A DNA stretch of 64,000 nt from Rheinheimera sp. 4Y26 (GTDB lineage Bacteria; Pseudomonadota; Gammaproteobacteria; Enterobacterales; Alteromonadaceae): positions 62,001 to 126,000 of the forward strand of contig NZ_JAOBWS010000006.1 in assembly GCF_025245835.1 (NCBI RefSeq), in the 5' to 3' direction. This document shows positions 1-8,823 of this stretch, piece after piece. Numbering within the stretch: position 1 is the first letter of the stretch; every line of letters starts with the position of its first letter. A program made the position numbers and the translations under genes. A model generated the notes under the pieces. The model was not told the origin of the DNA, did not search any database, and saw only the letters and a list, made by a program, of their open reading frames with translations.

Positions 1-3000
1 TACTGCCAACATCGGTTTCACTTTCCAGCCAGATGTCCCCCTGCATCAGCTCACAGAGCTGTTTACAGATAGCGAGCCCCAGGCCAGAGCCGCCATATTT
101 GCGGGTAATGGAACCATCAGCCTGACTGAAAGACTGGAACAGACTTTGTTGTTGTTCCGGCGAAATACCAATGCCGTTGTCGCTGACAGAACCCTGAATT
201 TTCAGCTGTTCGCCTTCTGTCGACAGCAACTGCAATTGAATGCCAATAGCGCCTTTGTCGCTGAATTTCACCGCATTACTGATTAAGTTCACCAGCACCT
301 GCTGGATACGCAGCGGATCGCCTAATAAGGCCGGCGGAATTTGCGGATCTATGTTACACACCAGCTCCAGCCCTTTGGCGTGTGCTTTAAGTGCATTTAA
401 ATTCACCGCACGGCGTACCACTTTTTCCAGTCCAAAACGGGTTTGTTCCAGTTCCAGTTTGCCCGCTTCAATTTTGGAAAAGTCCAGGATGTCATTGACC
501 AGGCTCAGCAGCACCTCGCCGGATTCCTGAATTTTGCCGATATAGTCTTGCTGTTCGGCAGTTAAATCGGTTTTGCTGGCCAGCCGGCTTAAACCAATGA
601 CGGCGTTGATTGGGGTGCGGATCTCATGGCTCATTCTGGCCAGGAACGAAGATTTGGCTGCTGTGGCATCTTCAGCGCGGATTTTGGCGGACGCCAGTTC
701 CTGCGTGCGTTCCCACACTTTTTGTTCCAGATTTTTATTGGCAGCCACTACCTGATGGTACAGCCTGGTATTTTCAAACAGAATGGCGGTTTGGTTAGCC
801 AGCAACTGCAATAAATTAATGCGTTGTTCGGTAAAGGCGCCGGTTAATTCAAAATGCTCCAGATACAACAAACCATACAGCTGGCCACTGACAATCACCG
901 GAATACATAAAATGGCGGCCGGCAGGGCTTGTTGTGCAGAACTGCTGATTAAATCCTGTAATAAATGGCTGGCGGTACTGGTGTCGTTGATCAGTCTTGG
1001 CTGCAAACTGCGGCACACCAGCGCCTGTAGTTGACCCGACAAGACACGGCCGGCGGCACTTTGCGGTGAGCAGGCTTTAGGCTGCAGCTGCTGATCATCA
1101 TCCAGCAATAGCAAATGACCTGCCTGAGCGCCGGCATTTTCCACAATTAAATCAATCATTTGTTGTAAGAATGCCGCCAGGTCAATCTGGCCGCTCAGGG
1201 TTTCGGCCGCTTTGAGCACCGAGGCCATATCCAATAGCTGGCTTTGTGGTTTTTGTTGTTGCAACGCAGGTTGCTGCTGCTGCATCAGGGCAACTTTATT
1301 GTGCGCCTGCCACTGCTGGTAACTTTGCTGGGCTTTTTGCTGATACAGCACGGCAAAATCGGCTTTATCCTGCGATTGCCAGTAGCTGGCGGCCAGCTCC
1401 AGACTGATGGCCAGATGCTGATTAAAACCACTTTGTTGCGCCAGCTCAATCGCTCTGTCATAGGCTTGCCAGGCGTTGGCTTCTTTGTCGATGGCATTCA
1501 TTTCCGCCATTAATAACGCGATTTTATGCCGGTGGTTGGCACCGGCGCGCACCGACCATTTTTGCAGTAAGGCCAGGTATTGTTCGGCCAGTGGCCGCCA
1601 CTCTGTGGCAAGTTCGCTGTTTTGTTTGCATAAACGGGTAGCGAGCAGAGCGGCAAAAAAATAAAACTCGGTCTGGTGGTATAAGGACATGGCCACGCCC
1701 ACCAGTGGCAAAGCAGCCTGATAATGGCGAATGGCGCTTTGCTCATCACCGGCCAGATAAGCCAGCATCAGCTTGATACTGTGATAACAAAATAAAATGG
1801 TGACGTTCTGGCTTTGTTCCAGCAGCGGAACCTCCAGATCCTCGTCAAAAGCTTCACCGGACAGTTGCAGAAAGATGCCGTCATTTTTCTGCAAGTTCTG
1901 CACATATTGCTGCCATAATCGGATAAATTGCAGGTTGTAGGCAAAACGTTTGTCGGCGATAAACTGGCGGTATTTAGCCAGGTTGGCTGACACTTCTGAC
2001 AAAGGTGCGCCGCTTAATACCTGATAAAAGCTAAAGAACAGCGCCGAATGCACTGCGTATTCCACATTGCTGTGTTGCAGTGCCACAAAAATGTTTTGCT
2101 CCAGCGAAGTTAAACTGTCGGCCAGTGGCGCATTCCACGGCAATACAGTGGCGGCGCGCTGGAAGTTCAGTTCAGGGGCAAATTTGCCCTGATATTGCTG
2201 ATTAATGGCAAGCGCCAGATCGGCAAAATCCAGCGCTTCTTTATACTGGTCAAAAGCGCCGCTCAGGTTCTGCGCATAAGTAGAATAGGCTTTACTCGCG
2301 GTAGCGCAGTGCCCCTTGGAAATGGTCAGACTGACCATGGCATAACTGACGGCCAGATAATGCAAGGGGCTGACAATGTAAGCCACACTTAATAATGAGT
2401 TCAGAATTTCCAGTGCCAGCAGCTGCTCTGGTGCAGTCAGGGCAGGGCGTTGGTATAAATCAGCAATGTGGTTTTTATCGTACAGTTGTTCCAGTTGCTG
2501 ATAACGGCCGGCAATATCGTCACGTTGGCTTAAGTCAATGCCAAGCGGCAGCAGCACAGATTCAGCGAGACTAAAAGCGGCGACAAAGTCATTGCGGGCA
2601 AACAACAATAAAATTTGTAATTTTGCCACCTGCATCCGGCTTAAGGTGTTGCTCGCCTGCTCAGCCAGTCGCTGACAAAGCAGCCCGGCTTCTTCATATT
2701 GCTGTGTCAGATACTGGCAGCTGGCGAGGCCCAGTTCAGCTGCAAACTTTAAGCCTTCTTCTGCGGCTGGGCATAAATCTGCGGCGTGCTGATAATAACC
2801 GCTGGCGTCATGCCAGGCGTTGCTGGCCTGCGCCTGTTGGCCGGCCTGTAAATTCAGTCTGGCTACCTGTTCGGCACCAAAATGCGCGACAGCTTTTGCT
2901 GTGGCGGCATTCAGATGGTCGATAAAAGCAAACAGCTGCCGGCTGGGTTCGCTCTGTGCCAGATAATAAGTGGCGATGGCAAAGTGCAGTTCGCTGGCAT

Positions 3001-5032
3001 CGGCGTCGGCCGTGGCAAAAGCGGCTTGCTGCAGCCGGTCATGCACAAAACGCAACATGCCAATATGGCCGCTGTTATTGCGGTAGGCTGTCATAATGCC
3101 GGCTTCAACCACTTCGGCAATCAAAGGCTCCAGCTGGTCGTAATTGTGCCTGAGCACTGCGGCTAATAAGGCGGTGTCGGCTTTTTCACCCAACAAGGCA
3201 GCAACTTTCAGCAGCTGCCGGGCCTGGGGCGATAATTTTTCAAAACGTTGCGCGGTCAGTTCAACCAGGTTGTCGGTAATATTCTGCTGGGCAATCTGGG
3301 TCAGATCCCAATGCCAGTTGCCGTTGACATCACAACGGAGCAACTGCTCCTGCTGCAAAGTTAATAAAAACTGCCGGACAAAAAACGGATTACCGCTGGT
3401 TTTACTGATTAACAAGGTGGCAAAGTCGCTGACCTGCTGCGCCGGTTGTTGCAAAGTGTCGGCCAATAAGGCTGTAACTGCGGCTAAATCCAGTGAATCC
3501 AGTTGCAGCTGTTGCGGCTGCACTCCGGCTTGTTGCAGCTGGTTTAATAAATGCCTTACCGGATGCACTGCGTCCATTTCATTGTCGCGATACGACAGAA
3601 TCAGCATCACCCCTTGGATCTGATCATCCGTCATCAGGCTCTGTAATAAACGCAAGCTGGACAGGTCAGCCCATTGTAAATCGTCCAGCAGCAGCACCAG
3701 AGGCCTTTGTTCCTGTGCACTTAAGCGGGCGACCACGCGGAAGAATTGCAGTAATAACTGGTCAAAGTTGTGGTCGCTGCCGGTTTTGGCCGTGAGCAAA
3801 GGTTGAGAACTGTCGGGCAATAAAGGCTGCAGCGCCGGCACCAGACTTAATAACAGCGCTGCGTCGTTACCAACAGCCTGTTGTAATTCCTGCTGCCAGT
3901 GGCGCAGTTGTTGCTCTGGCTCCTGCAGCAGTTGTTCGGCCAGCTCGGTCAGAATTTGTTGTAAGGCACTGTATAACTGGTTGCGCTGATATTGATCAAA
4001 CTTACCACGGCAAAAATGTGGCCTTTCGGCTAACGTCTGGCGATAAAGCTGTTCTGTCAGCGTACTTTTACCCACCCCGGACGAACCTTCAATCAACACC
4101 AGCTGGTTTTGCCCCTGCTGACGCACAGTGCGGTACCATTCTGATAATTGTGCCTGTTGTTGTTCACGGCCATATAACTGACCGGAAAACTGCAGCAGCT
4201 GATGACCAAGCCGCAATGACAAAGCCGGCAATTCAATCTGCTGCAGCTGCTGCCACTGTTGCAGCATCAGCGCCAGATCATGTAATACTCCATTGATGTG
4301 GCTGTAGCGCTGATTTGGATTTTTCTGCAATAAGGTCTGCACCAGTGCGGCCAGACTGGCTGGCACTGTAGTTAAAGGCGCCGGCGGCAACGCGATATGG
4401 GCGTAAACTAATTCCAGCGGCTGTTGTTGGGCAAAAGGATAAACGCCGGCAAGGATACGGTAAAACAGCACACCCAGGCTGTATAAGTCAGTGCGCTGAT
4501 CCAAAGCGGCATTGACCCGGCCTGTCGCTTCAGGCGCCAGAGTGCGCAGCATATTCAGATCACTCTGGTTATGCAGGCGCAGCCCCTGCACTGATTTAAT
4601 GGCTGCAATCTGGCTGGTATCAAGCAGCACCAGCTCTTTGTCGCTGGCTTTTTGATAAATGGCATTGGGTCTTAAGGCGCCTATCACCAGCTGATGCTGG
4701 TGAAATCTGGCCAGTAGTCGCGCCAGTTGTAACATCAGTTGCAGCTGAGCCGCTAAATCGCCCTGCGGCAATTGCTGACATAGTTGGTCAAAATGAAAGG
4801 GTAAATCCGCTTTGGCATAACAGAAATAATCGGCCTGGTTGTCTGAGCTTTGTTGCAGCGGCTGTGGTAAGGCGGACGGAAACTGCTGCAATTGCAGTGA
4901 CAGCGGTGGCCTGTTTTTATCCAGTTGTTTGATCAGTACCTCTTGTTGATTTAATCTGGCACTGTATAGTCTGGCATAAGCTGATAAAGGCGCTAATTCG
5001 ACAACTTGCTGCAGCTGTTTGAATGACAACAT
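1..5032 (-). CDS. Hybrid protein: Ser/Thr (pseudo)kinase - AAA/NACHT-like ATPase - GAF - sensor histidine kinase (C-terminus cut by window edge)
   Basis: About 1,677 codons are visible from ATG 5032 before the window ends. My translation gives, in order, a Ser/Thr-kinase-like domain (about residues 1-270, APE motif followed by DLYSLG), a P-loop ATPase (Walker A SSGVGKST, Walker B LLLDDLQWAD), a long helical repeat region, a GAF domain (about 1290-1420) and a histidine kinase. The last has an H-box SHEIRTP with His near residue 1469, an N-box LVNLISNAVKF and a G-box GGSGLGLAI. The layout matches large multidomain histidine kinases of the trifunctional kinase/ATPase type. The kinase loop reads IGALRPN where HRDLKPxN is expected, so phosphotransfer by that domain is doubtful. 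The gene is divergent from the TonB receptor gene. A C-terminal receiver domain may lie beyond the edge. Ligand unknown. Confidence 0.88.
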   Translation of the reverse strand, partial: MLSFKQLQQVVELAPLSAYARLYSARLNQQEVLIKQLDKNRPPLSLQLQQFPSALPQPLQQSSDNQADYFCYAKADLPFHFDQLCQQLPQGDLAAQLQLMLQLARLLARFHQHQLVIGALRPNAIYQKASDKELVLLDTSQIAAIKSVQGLRLHNQSDLNMLRTLAPEATGRVNAALDQRTDLYSLGVLFYRILAGVYPFAQQQPLELVYAHIALPPAPLTTVPASLAALVQTLLQKNPNQRYSHINGVLHDLALMLQQWQQLQQIELPALSLRLGHQLLQFSGQLYGREQQQAQLSEWYRTVRQQGQNQLVLIEGSSGVGKSTLTEQLYRQTLAERPHFCRGKFDQYQRNQLYSALQQILTELAEQLLQEPEQQLRHWQQELQQAVGNDAALLLSLVPALQPLLPDSSQPLLTAKTGSDHNFDQLLLQFFRVVARLSAQEQRPLVLLLDDLQWADLSSLRLLQSLMTDDQIQGVMLILSYRDNEMDAVHPVRHLLNQLQQAGVQPQQLQLDSLDLAAVTALLADTLQQPAQQVSDFATLLISKTSGNPFFVRQFLLTLQQEQLLRCDVNGNWHWDLTQIAQQNITDNLVELTAQRFEKLSPQARQLLKVAALLGEKADTALLAAVLRHNYDQLEPLIAEVVEAGIMTAYRNNSGHIGMLRFVHDRLQQAAFATADADASELHFAIATYYLAQSEPSRQLFAFIDHLNAATAKAVAHFGAEQVARLNLQAGQQAQASNAWHDASGYYQHAADLCPAAEEGLKFAAELGLASCQYLTQQYEEAGLLCQRLAEQASNTLSRMQVAKLQILLLFARNDFVAAFSLAESVLLPLGIDLSQRDDIAGRYQQLEQLYDKNHIADLYQRPALTAPEQLLALEILNSLLSVAYIVSPLHYLAVSYAMVSLTISKGHCATASKAYSTYAQNLSGAFDQYKEALDFADLALAINQQYQGKFAPELNFQRAATVLPWNAPLADSLTSLEQNIFVALQHSNVEYAVHSALFFSFYQVLSGAPLSEVSANLAKYRQFIADKRFAYNLQFIRLWQQYVQNLQKNDGIFLQLSGEAFDEDLEVPLLEQSQNVTILFCYHSIKLMLAYLAGDEQSAIRHYQAALPLVGVAMSLYHQTEFYFFAALLATRLCKQNSELATEWRPLAEQYLALLQKWSVRAGANHRHKIALLMAEMNAIDKEANAWQAYDRAIELAQQSGFNQHLAISLELAASYWQSQDKADFAVLYQQKAQQSYQQWQAHNKVALMQQQQPALQQQKPQSQLLDMASVLKAAETLSGQIDLAAFLQQMIDLIVENAGAQAGHLLLLDDDQQLQPKACSPQSAAGRVLSGQLQALVCRSLQPRLINDTSTASHLLQDLISSSAQQALPAAILCIPVIVSGQLYGLLYLEHFELTGAFTEQRINLLQLLANQTAILFENTRLYHQVVAANKNLEQKVWERTQELASAKIRAEDATAAKSSFLARMSHEIRTPINAVIGLSRLASKTDLTAEQQDYIGKIQESGEVLLSLVNDILDFSKIEAGKLELEQTRFGLEKVVRRAVNLNALKAHAKGLELVCNIDPQIPPALLGDPLRIQQVLVNLISNAVKFSDKGAIGIQLQLLSTEGEQLKIQGSVSDNGIGISPEQQQSLFQSFSQADGSITRKYGGSGLGLAICKQLCELMQGDIWLESETDVGS

Positions 5033-5274
5033 AAATAAAATTCCGTTTTTAAGCGGGAAATGGCGGATATTAGTTCCAGCTTATGCATTTAATCGGAAAG
5101 AATAAAGGGAAAGTCTGCAGCATTTTCATCTTGTTAGGGGTAGATGACTGCGATTTTTGCGCTTGGACGCGACGACAACTACAATGTCAGCTGATTTCTC
5201 CGTAATTCCCGTACACAGCTGGATGTGTTCAGTGGCAAGTGATCGCCAATTTGTTTGATAAATTTGGACTTGCA

Positions 5275-7515
5275 ATGACCAATCCGAGCCTCTTTACCAT
5301 GGCGCCCGCCATGTTCTTTTTGTTCTCAGCAACCGCGGCTGAAAATACTGCCGTGCCTTCAGATACCACAGTAAAAACTGATGAGCTGGAAGTGATCACC
5401 GTTTATGCCCAGCGCCGTGCTCAGGACAAAACTGAAGTCAGTGTGGCTGTCACCAGTCTGGATGGTGACGCCCTGGCGCAGCGCCGTATTCAGAGCAGCA
5501 CAGCCTTATCTGGCCTGGCGCCTAATTTAGTGGCGTCTAATGTCGCTGGCGAAGGCACCACCCCTTCTTTTAATATCCGCGGTGTAGGGATGTTTGACTA
5601 CAACACTTCCACTGTGTCGCCTATTTCTATTTATAGCGATGATGTGGTCAGTGGCGGCGCCAACTTTTTAAGCAGCAGCCTGTTTGATTTGCAGCAGGTA
5701 GACGTGCTGCGCGGGCCACAAGGCACTTTATTTGGCCGCAACACCACAGGCGGCGCTATTTTGCTGATGTCACGCCAGCCGGAAGCTGAGTTTGGTGGTT
5801 ATGTCAGTGTGGATGTCGCTGAACATGATAGCCGGCAGCTGACTGCAGCGGTGAATGCACCTTTGGGTGAACAAACGTCGGCCCGTCTTGCTGTGAATCA
5901 TCAGGATTATCAATACAGTATGCAGAACCTGTTTCCATTGGGGCAGGACGGTGGCATGCGCCATAACAATGCCCGGTTGATTATCCAGAGTGATTTTGAA
6001 CACTTTAGCCTGAACCTGAAACTGCACAGTGAAAATATTCAGGGTGCTCCCAAACCTATTTACAGTGCTGGTATTTTAAAAAATGACGGCAGTGGCAGCC
6101 TTTGTGCTTTGGCCGATGTTGGCAGCAGACGTTGTGTTGATGCTTTTGGCTACGCAGTGCCCAGCGACGATTATTGGCAGACAGTTGCGGATACCTTCGA
6201 TAAAAAACACGATACCGAAAGTTATGGTGCCAGCCTGAAGTTAACGGCTGAACTTGCGCCAGGTTATCAGCTGAAATCTGTGACTGCACATAAAAATCTG
6301 CAGCGTTTCCATTCTTTTGACTCGGACGGCCCGGGCAATTTTATTGAAGGCAGCTTTGACTCCGACAATGAGTTTTTTTCGCAGGAGCTCAGTCTGGCGG
6401 TGGAGGGGGATGGCAGCTTCTGGACTTCAGGGCTGTTTTATCTGGATGAGTCTTTAATACAGAACAACGATTTGGATTTGTTCCGCGATTTTCGTGCTAT
6501 TGAAGCCCTTGCCGGGGTACCGGCGCAGTTTTTTTACCATAACAAACTCGATAACAGCTCCTGGTCGGCGTACAGCCAGTGGGAGCAAAGTTTAAACAAC
6601 AGCTTCAGTGTGCTGCTGGGCGGGCGTTACACCCGCGAAGAAAACCAGTATCAGGCAAGATCTGATTTAGCTTTGGTGCCGGTGTTTATTCCGGCGTTTT
6701 GGGATTTAACCGGCGAAGTGAAAGACAACGAGTGGTCGGGTAAAGTAGCGCTGCTGCAAAAACTTAGCGACAGCCACAGCCTGTATTACAGCCTGTCGCG
6801 TGGTTTTAAAGCCGGCGGTTATAACGCCGGTTATGCCACCAGCGCGGCACAGGCGGCAGACTCAGCTTATGCGCCGGAAAGGCTCAACGCCTGGGAAATT
6901 GGCGGTCACTGGCAGTCGGCTCAGGCTGGCCTTAGTTTTGACTGGGCTGCCTTTTATTATGACTATCAGGACCAGCAGGTTTTTGTCAATCAAACCTCAG
7001 GGCCTGCGCCTTATCATGTGCTGAAGAATGCCGGCGATTCACAGATTTACGGCCTGGAAGCTGAGCTAAACTGGCGTATTGACCCGGCCATGCAGCTGGA
7101 ACTGACCTTAGGCCATCTGCCCAAAGCTAAACTGGGCAAATATCAGACCGAAGCTGTGCTGGTGCCGGAAAACCGTCTGCCTTTTACCTCGGAATGGATG
7201 GCCAGTGGTCAATTCAGTTATGACTTCTCTGGTATGTTGCACGACCTGCAGTTCCAGCTTGGATTTGTTTATTTGTCTGACTTTTATTTTGACCAGTATG
7301 AAAATCCCTATACCCAACAACAGGGTTACACTTTGTGGCACAGCAGATTGTCTTATCAGCCGATGCCGGAACTTGAGTTGTCACTCTTTGGCAAAAACCT
7401 GTTGAACAAAGAGTATACCGAGCTTAGATTTGATTCTATTGCTGCTTTGGCAGCAGTCACCGAATTGCGCGGTGAAGCCCGGCAACTGGGGCTGGGAGTC
7501 ACTTATCAGTTTTAA
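5275..7515 (+). CDS. TonB-dependent outer-membrane receptor
   Basis: An outer-membrane beta-barrel receptor taking up a ligand with TonB/ExbBD energy. After a short signal peptide (FLFSATAA) comes a TonB-box-like segment (DELEVITVYA). The plug domain carries the family signatures FNIRGVG and VDVLRGPQGTLFGRN; the barrel ends in the usual aromatic residue (VTYQF). About 746 aa, normal for the family. I chose ATG 5275, which has a weak GGA 6 nt upstream and yields a clean signal peptide; a GTG at 5239 would add 12 residues. The following genes encode a membrane protein and a secreted peptidase, so a peptide or peptide-like ligand is possible, but the sequence does not identify the substrate. Confidence 0.9.
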   Translation: MTNPSLFTMAPAMFFLFSATAAENTAVPSDTTVKTDELEVITVYAQRRAQDKTEVSVAVTSLDGDALAQRRIQSSTALSGLAPNLVASNVAGEGTTPSFNIRGVGMFDYNTSTVSPISIYSDDVVSGGANFLSSSLFDLQQVDVLRGPQGTLFGRNTTGGAILLMSRQPEAEFGGYVSVDVAEHDSRQLTAAVNAPLGEQTSARLAVNHQDYQYSMQNLFPLGQDGGMRHNNARLIIQSDFEHFSLNLKLHSENIQGAPKPIYSAGILKNDGSGSLCALADVGSRRCVDAFGYAVPSDDYWQTVADTFDKKHDTESYGASLKLTAELAPGYQLKSVTAHKNLQRFHSFDSDGPGNFIEGSFDSDNEFFSQELSLAVEGDGSFWTSGLFYLDESLIQNNDLDLFRDFRAIEALAGVPAQFFYHNKLDNSSWSAYSQWEQSLNNSFSVLLGGRYTREENQYQARSDLALVPVFIPAFWDLTGEVKDNEWSGKVALLQKLSDSHSLYYSLSRGFKAGGYNAGYATSAAQAADSAYAPERLNAWEIGGHWQSAQAGLSFDWAAFYYDYQDQQVFVNQTSGPAPYHVLKNAGDSQIYGLEAELNWRIDPAMQLELTLGHLPKAKLGKYQTEAVLVPENRLPFTSEWMASGQFSYDFSGMLHDLQFQLGFVYLSDFYFDQYENPYTQQQGYTLWHSRLSYQPMPELELSLFGKNLLNKEYTELRFDSIAALAAVTELRGEARQLGLGVTYQF

Positions 7516-7564
7516 CTGAAGCGCAGTTCACGGAAGCATTAATAACCATAACAAGGAATGACCT

Positions 7565-8704
7565 ATGCGCTTTCAACTGCTTTGGCCGGTGCTGGCAACC
7601 TTAGTGTTGCCACTGCTGGTGTCCTGGTTTGTCTATCCCACTCATTTGCCGCCTGGTTTTGGTGAGTTTCCGCCGCAGTTTGTGGCACAAGCGCCGGGTT
7701 TTAACCTTTGGTACTTTATTGCCGTGGCAGTTGGTGCTGTCTGGATCAGCTGCATGATGTTTTTGCCAAAGCTGATGGGATTTAAAGGCGCCGCACCAAA
7801 GCCAGCTGCGGCGAAAAAACCTTTGCCCTGGTGGTTTTACCTCGGCACTGTGGTCACGCTGTTTTTCTGGGCGCTGATGTGGAGCCATTCCACCGCCTTT
7901 GGTGACCTGGTGTACTGGGCTTTTACCCCGTTGTGGTGGGGTTTTATTCTGCTGCTCGATGGTGTGGTGTATCACCGTAATAATGGTGCGTCCCTGTGTT
8001 CACGTCAGCCTGGGTTGGTGCTGCTGGCGGCCTTAGTATCCATCGTCGGCTGGGCTTATTTTGAATATTACGATTATTTTGTCCTCGCCAACTGGTATTA
8101 CCCGGATTCGTCAGCTGCACCCTGGTCTCATCCTGTGCTGGTGCTGGAGTTTTTGCTGACCTACAGCACGGTAACGCCTGTGATCCTGGAGTGGTATTGC
8201 CTGTTCAACACTTTCCCTAAACTGGTGGCCCGTTATAAAAATGGTCCGGCGCTGAATTTAAACGGCAACTGGCTGATTGGCATTGGTGCTTTGCTGATTG
8301 GCCTGATGGTGCTGCTGCCTTATCCGCTGTTCTGGGTAGTGTGGATTGGGCCTTTTGCCGTGATGACCGGCATCTTATTAAAACTTGGCATCTGGAATCC
8401 TTTTACCGACATCAAACAAGGTGACTGGAGCGCGGGTTTATTAATCGGCATGGCGTCTTTAATCAATGGTCTGTTCTGGGAGTTCTGGAACCACGGCAGC
8501 AACTATTTTGTACAACAGCCGGTCACCAATCCGAATTTCTGGGTGTACAACATTCCTTATGTCGATGTGATTCATTTGTTTTCTGAAATGCCCTTGCTTG
8601 GTTATTTTGGTTACATCCCCTTTGGGGTGCTGGTGTGGCAGGTATTTATCTGGTCCGGCAAATTGTTTGGTTTTAATACCGACTTAAAAATATTCCCATC
8701 CTGA
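7565..8704 (+). CDS. Polytopic inner-membrane protein of unknown function
   Basis: 379 aa with roughly nine to ten hydrophobic segments and many Trp and Tyr residues. It starts at ATG 7565 after an AAGGAATG ribosome-binding region. A Lys/Ala/Pro-rich cytoplasmic-type stretch (about 78-90, PAAAKK) follows the second membrane segment. No catalytic motif or transporter signature that I recognise is present. It lies 49 bp downstream of the TonB receptor gene on the same strand with no terminator between, so the two are probably co-transcribed, and a role in handling the receptor's ligand is conceivable. A strong nested inverted repeat follows its stop codon. Confidence 0.75.
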   Translation: MRFQLLWPVLATLVLPLLVSWFVYPTHLPPGFGEFPPQFVAQAPGFNLWYFIAVAVGAVWISCMMFLPKLMGFKGAAPKPAAAKKPLPWWFYLGTVVTLFFWALMWSHSTAFGDLVYWAFTPLWWGFILLLDGVVYHRNNGASLCSRQPGLVLLAALVSIVGWAYFEYYDYFVLANWYYPDSSAAPWSHPVLVLEFLLTYSTVTPVILEWYCLFNTFPKLVARYKNGPALNLNGNWLIGIGALLIGLMVLLPYPLFWVVWIGPFAVMTGILLKLGIWNPFTDIKQGDWSAGLLIGMASLINGLFWEFWNHGSNYFVQQPVTNPNFWVYNIPYVDVIHLFSEMPLLGYFGYIPFGVLVWQVFIWSGKLFGFNTDLKIFPS

Positions 8705-8715
8705 GAAAAATACCG

Positions 8716-8758
8716 TTGCGATTGGCATTAAACCTGATTTTCAGGCTGCCAATCGCAA
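8716..8758. repeat. Nested inverted repeat after the membrane-protein gene
   Basis: Perfect 12-bp arms TTGCGATTGGCA (8716-8727) and TGCCAATCGCAA (8747-8758) enclose a second palindrome CCTGA/TCAGG. It lies between the stop of the upstream gene and the start of the peptidase gene. No run of T follows, so it is not a classical intrinsic terminator. It may stabilise the upstream mRNA 3' end or be a REP-like element. Confidence 0.6.
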
Positions 8759-8823
8759 TGTTTGGTCTGTGGTTGCAATTTTGTTATGCTCCGGTTCCTA
8801 CGCTAAAAAAACCGGAGAACCTG

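Noticed and set aside
240-4296. Many plus-strand frames of 60-160 aa over the first 4.3 kb
   Set aside because: They are antisense shadows of the large kinase/ATPase gene, whose minus-strand frame is open from 5032 to the window edge with clear domains.
8716-8823. Longer N-terminus for the prolyl oligopeptidase
   Set aside because: It reads through the nested inverted repeat; the internal ATG at 8824 gives a complete lipoprotein signal and has a plausible ribosome-binding site.
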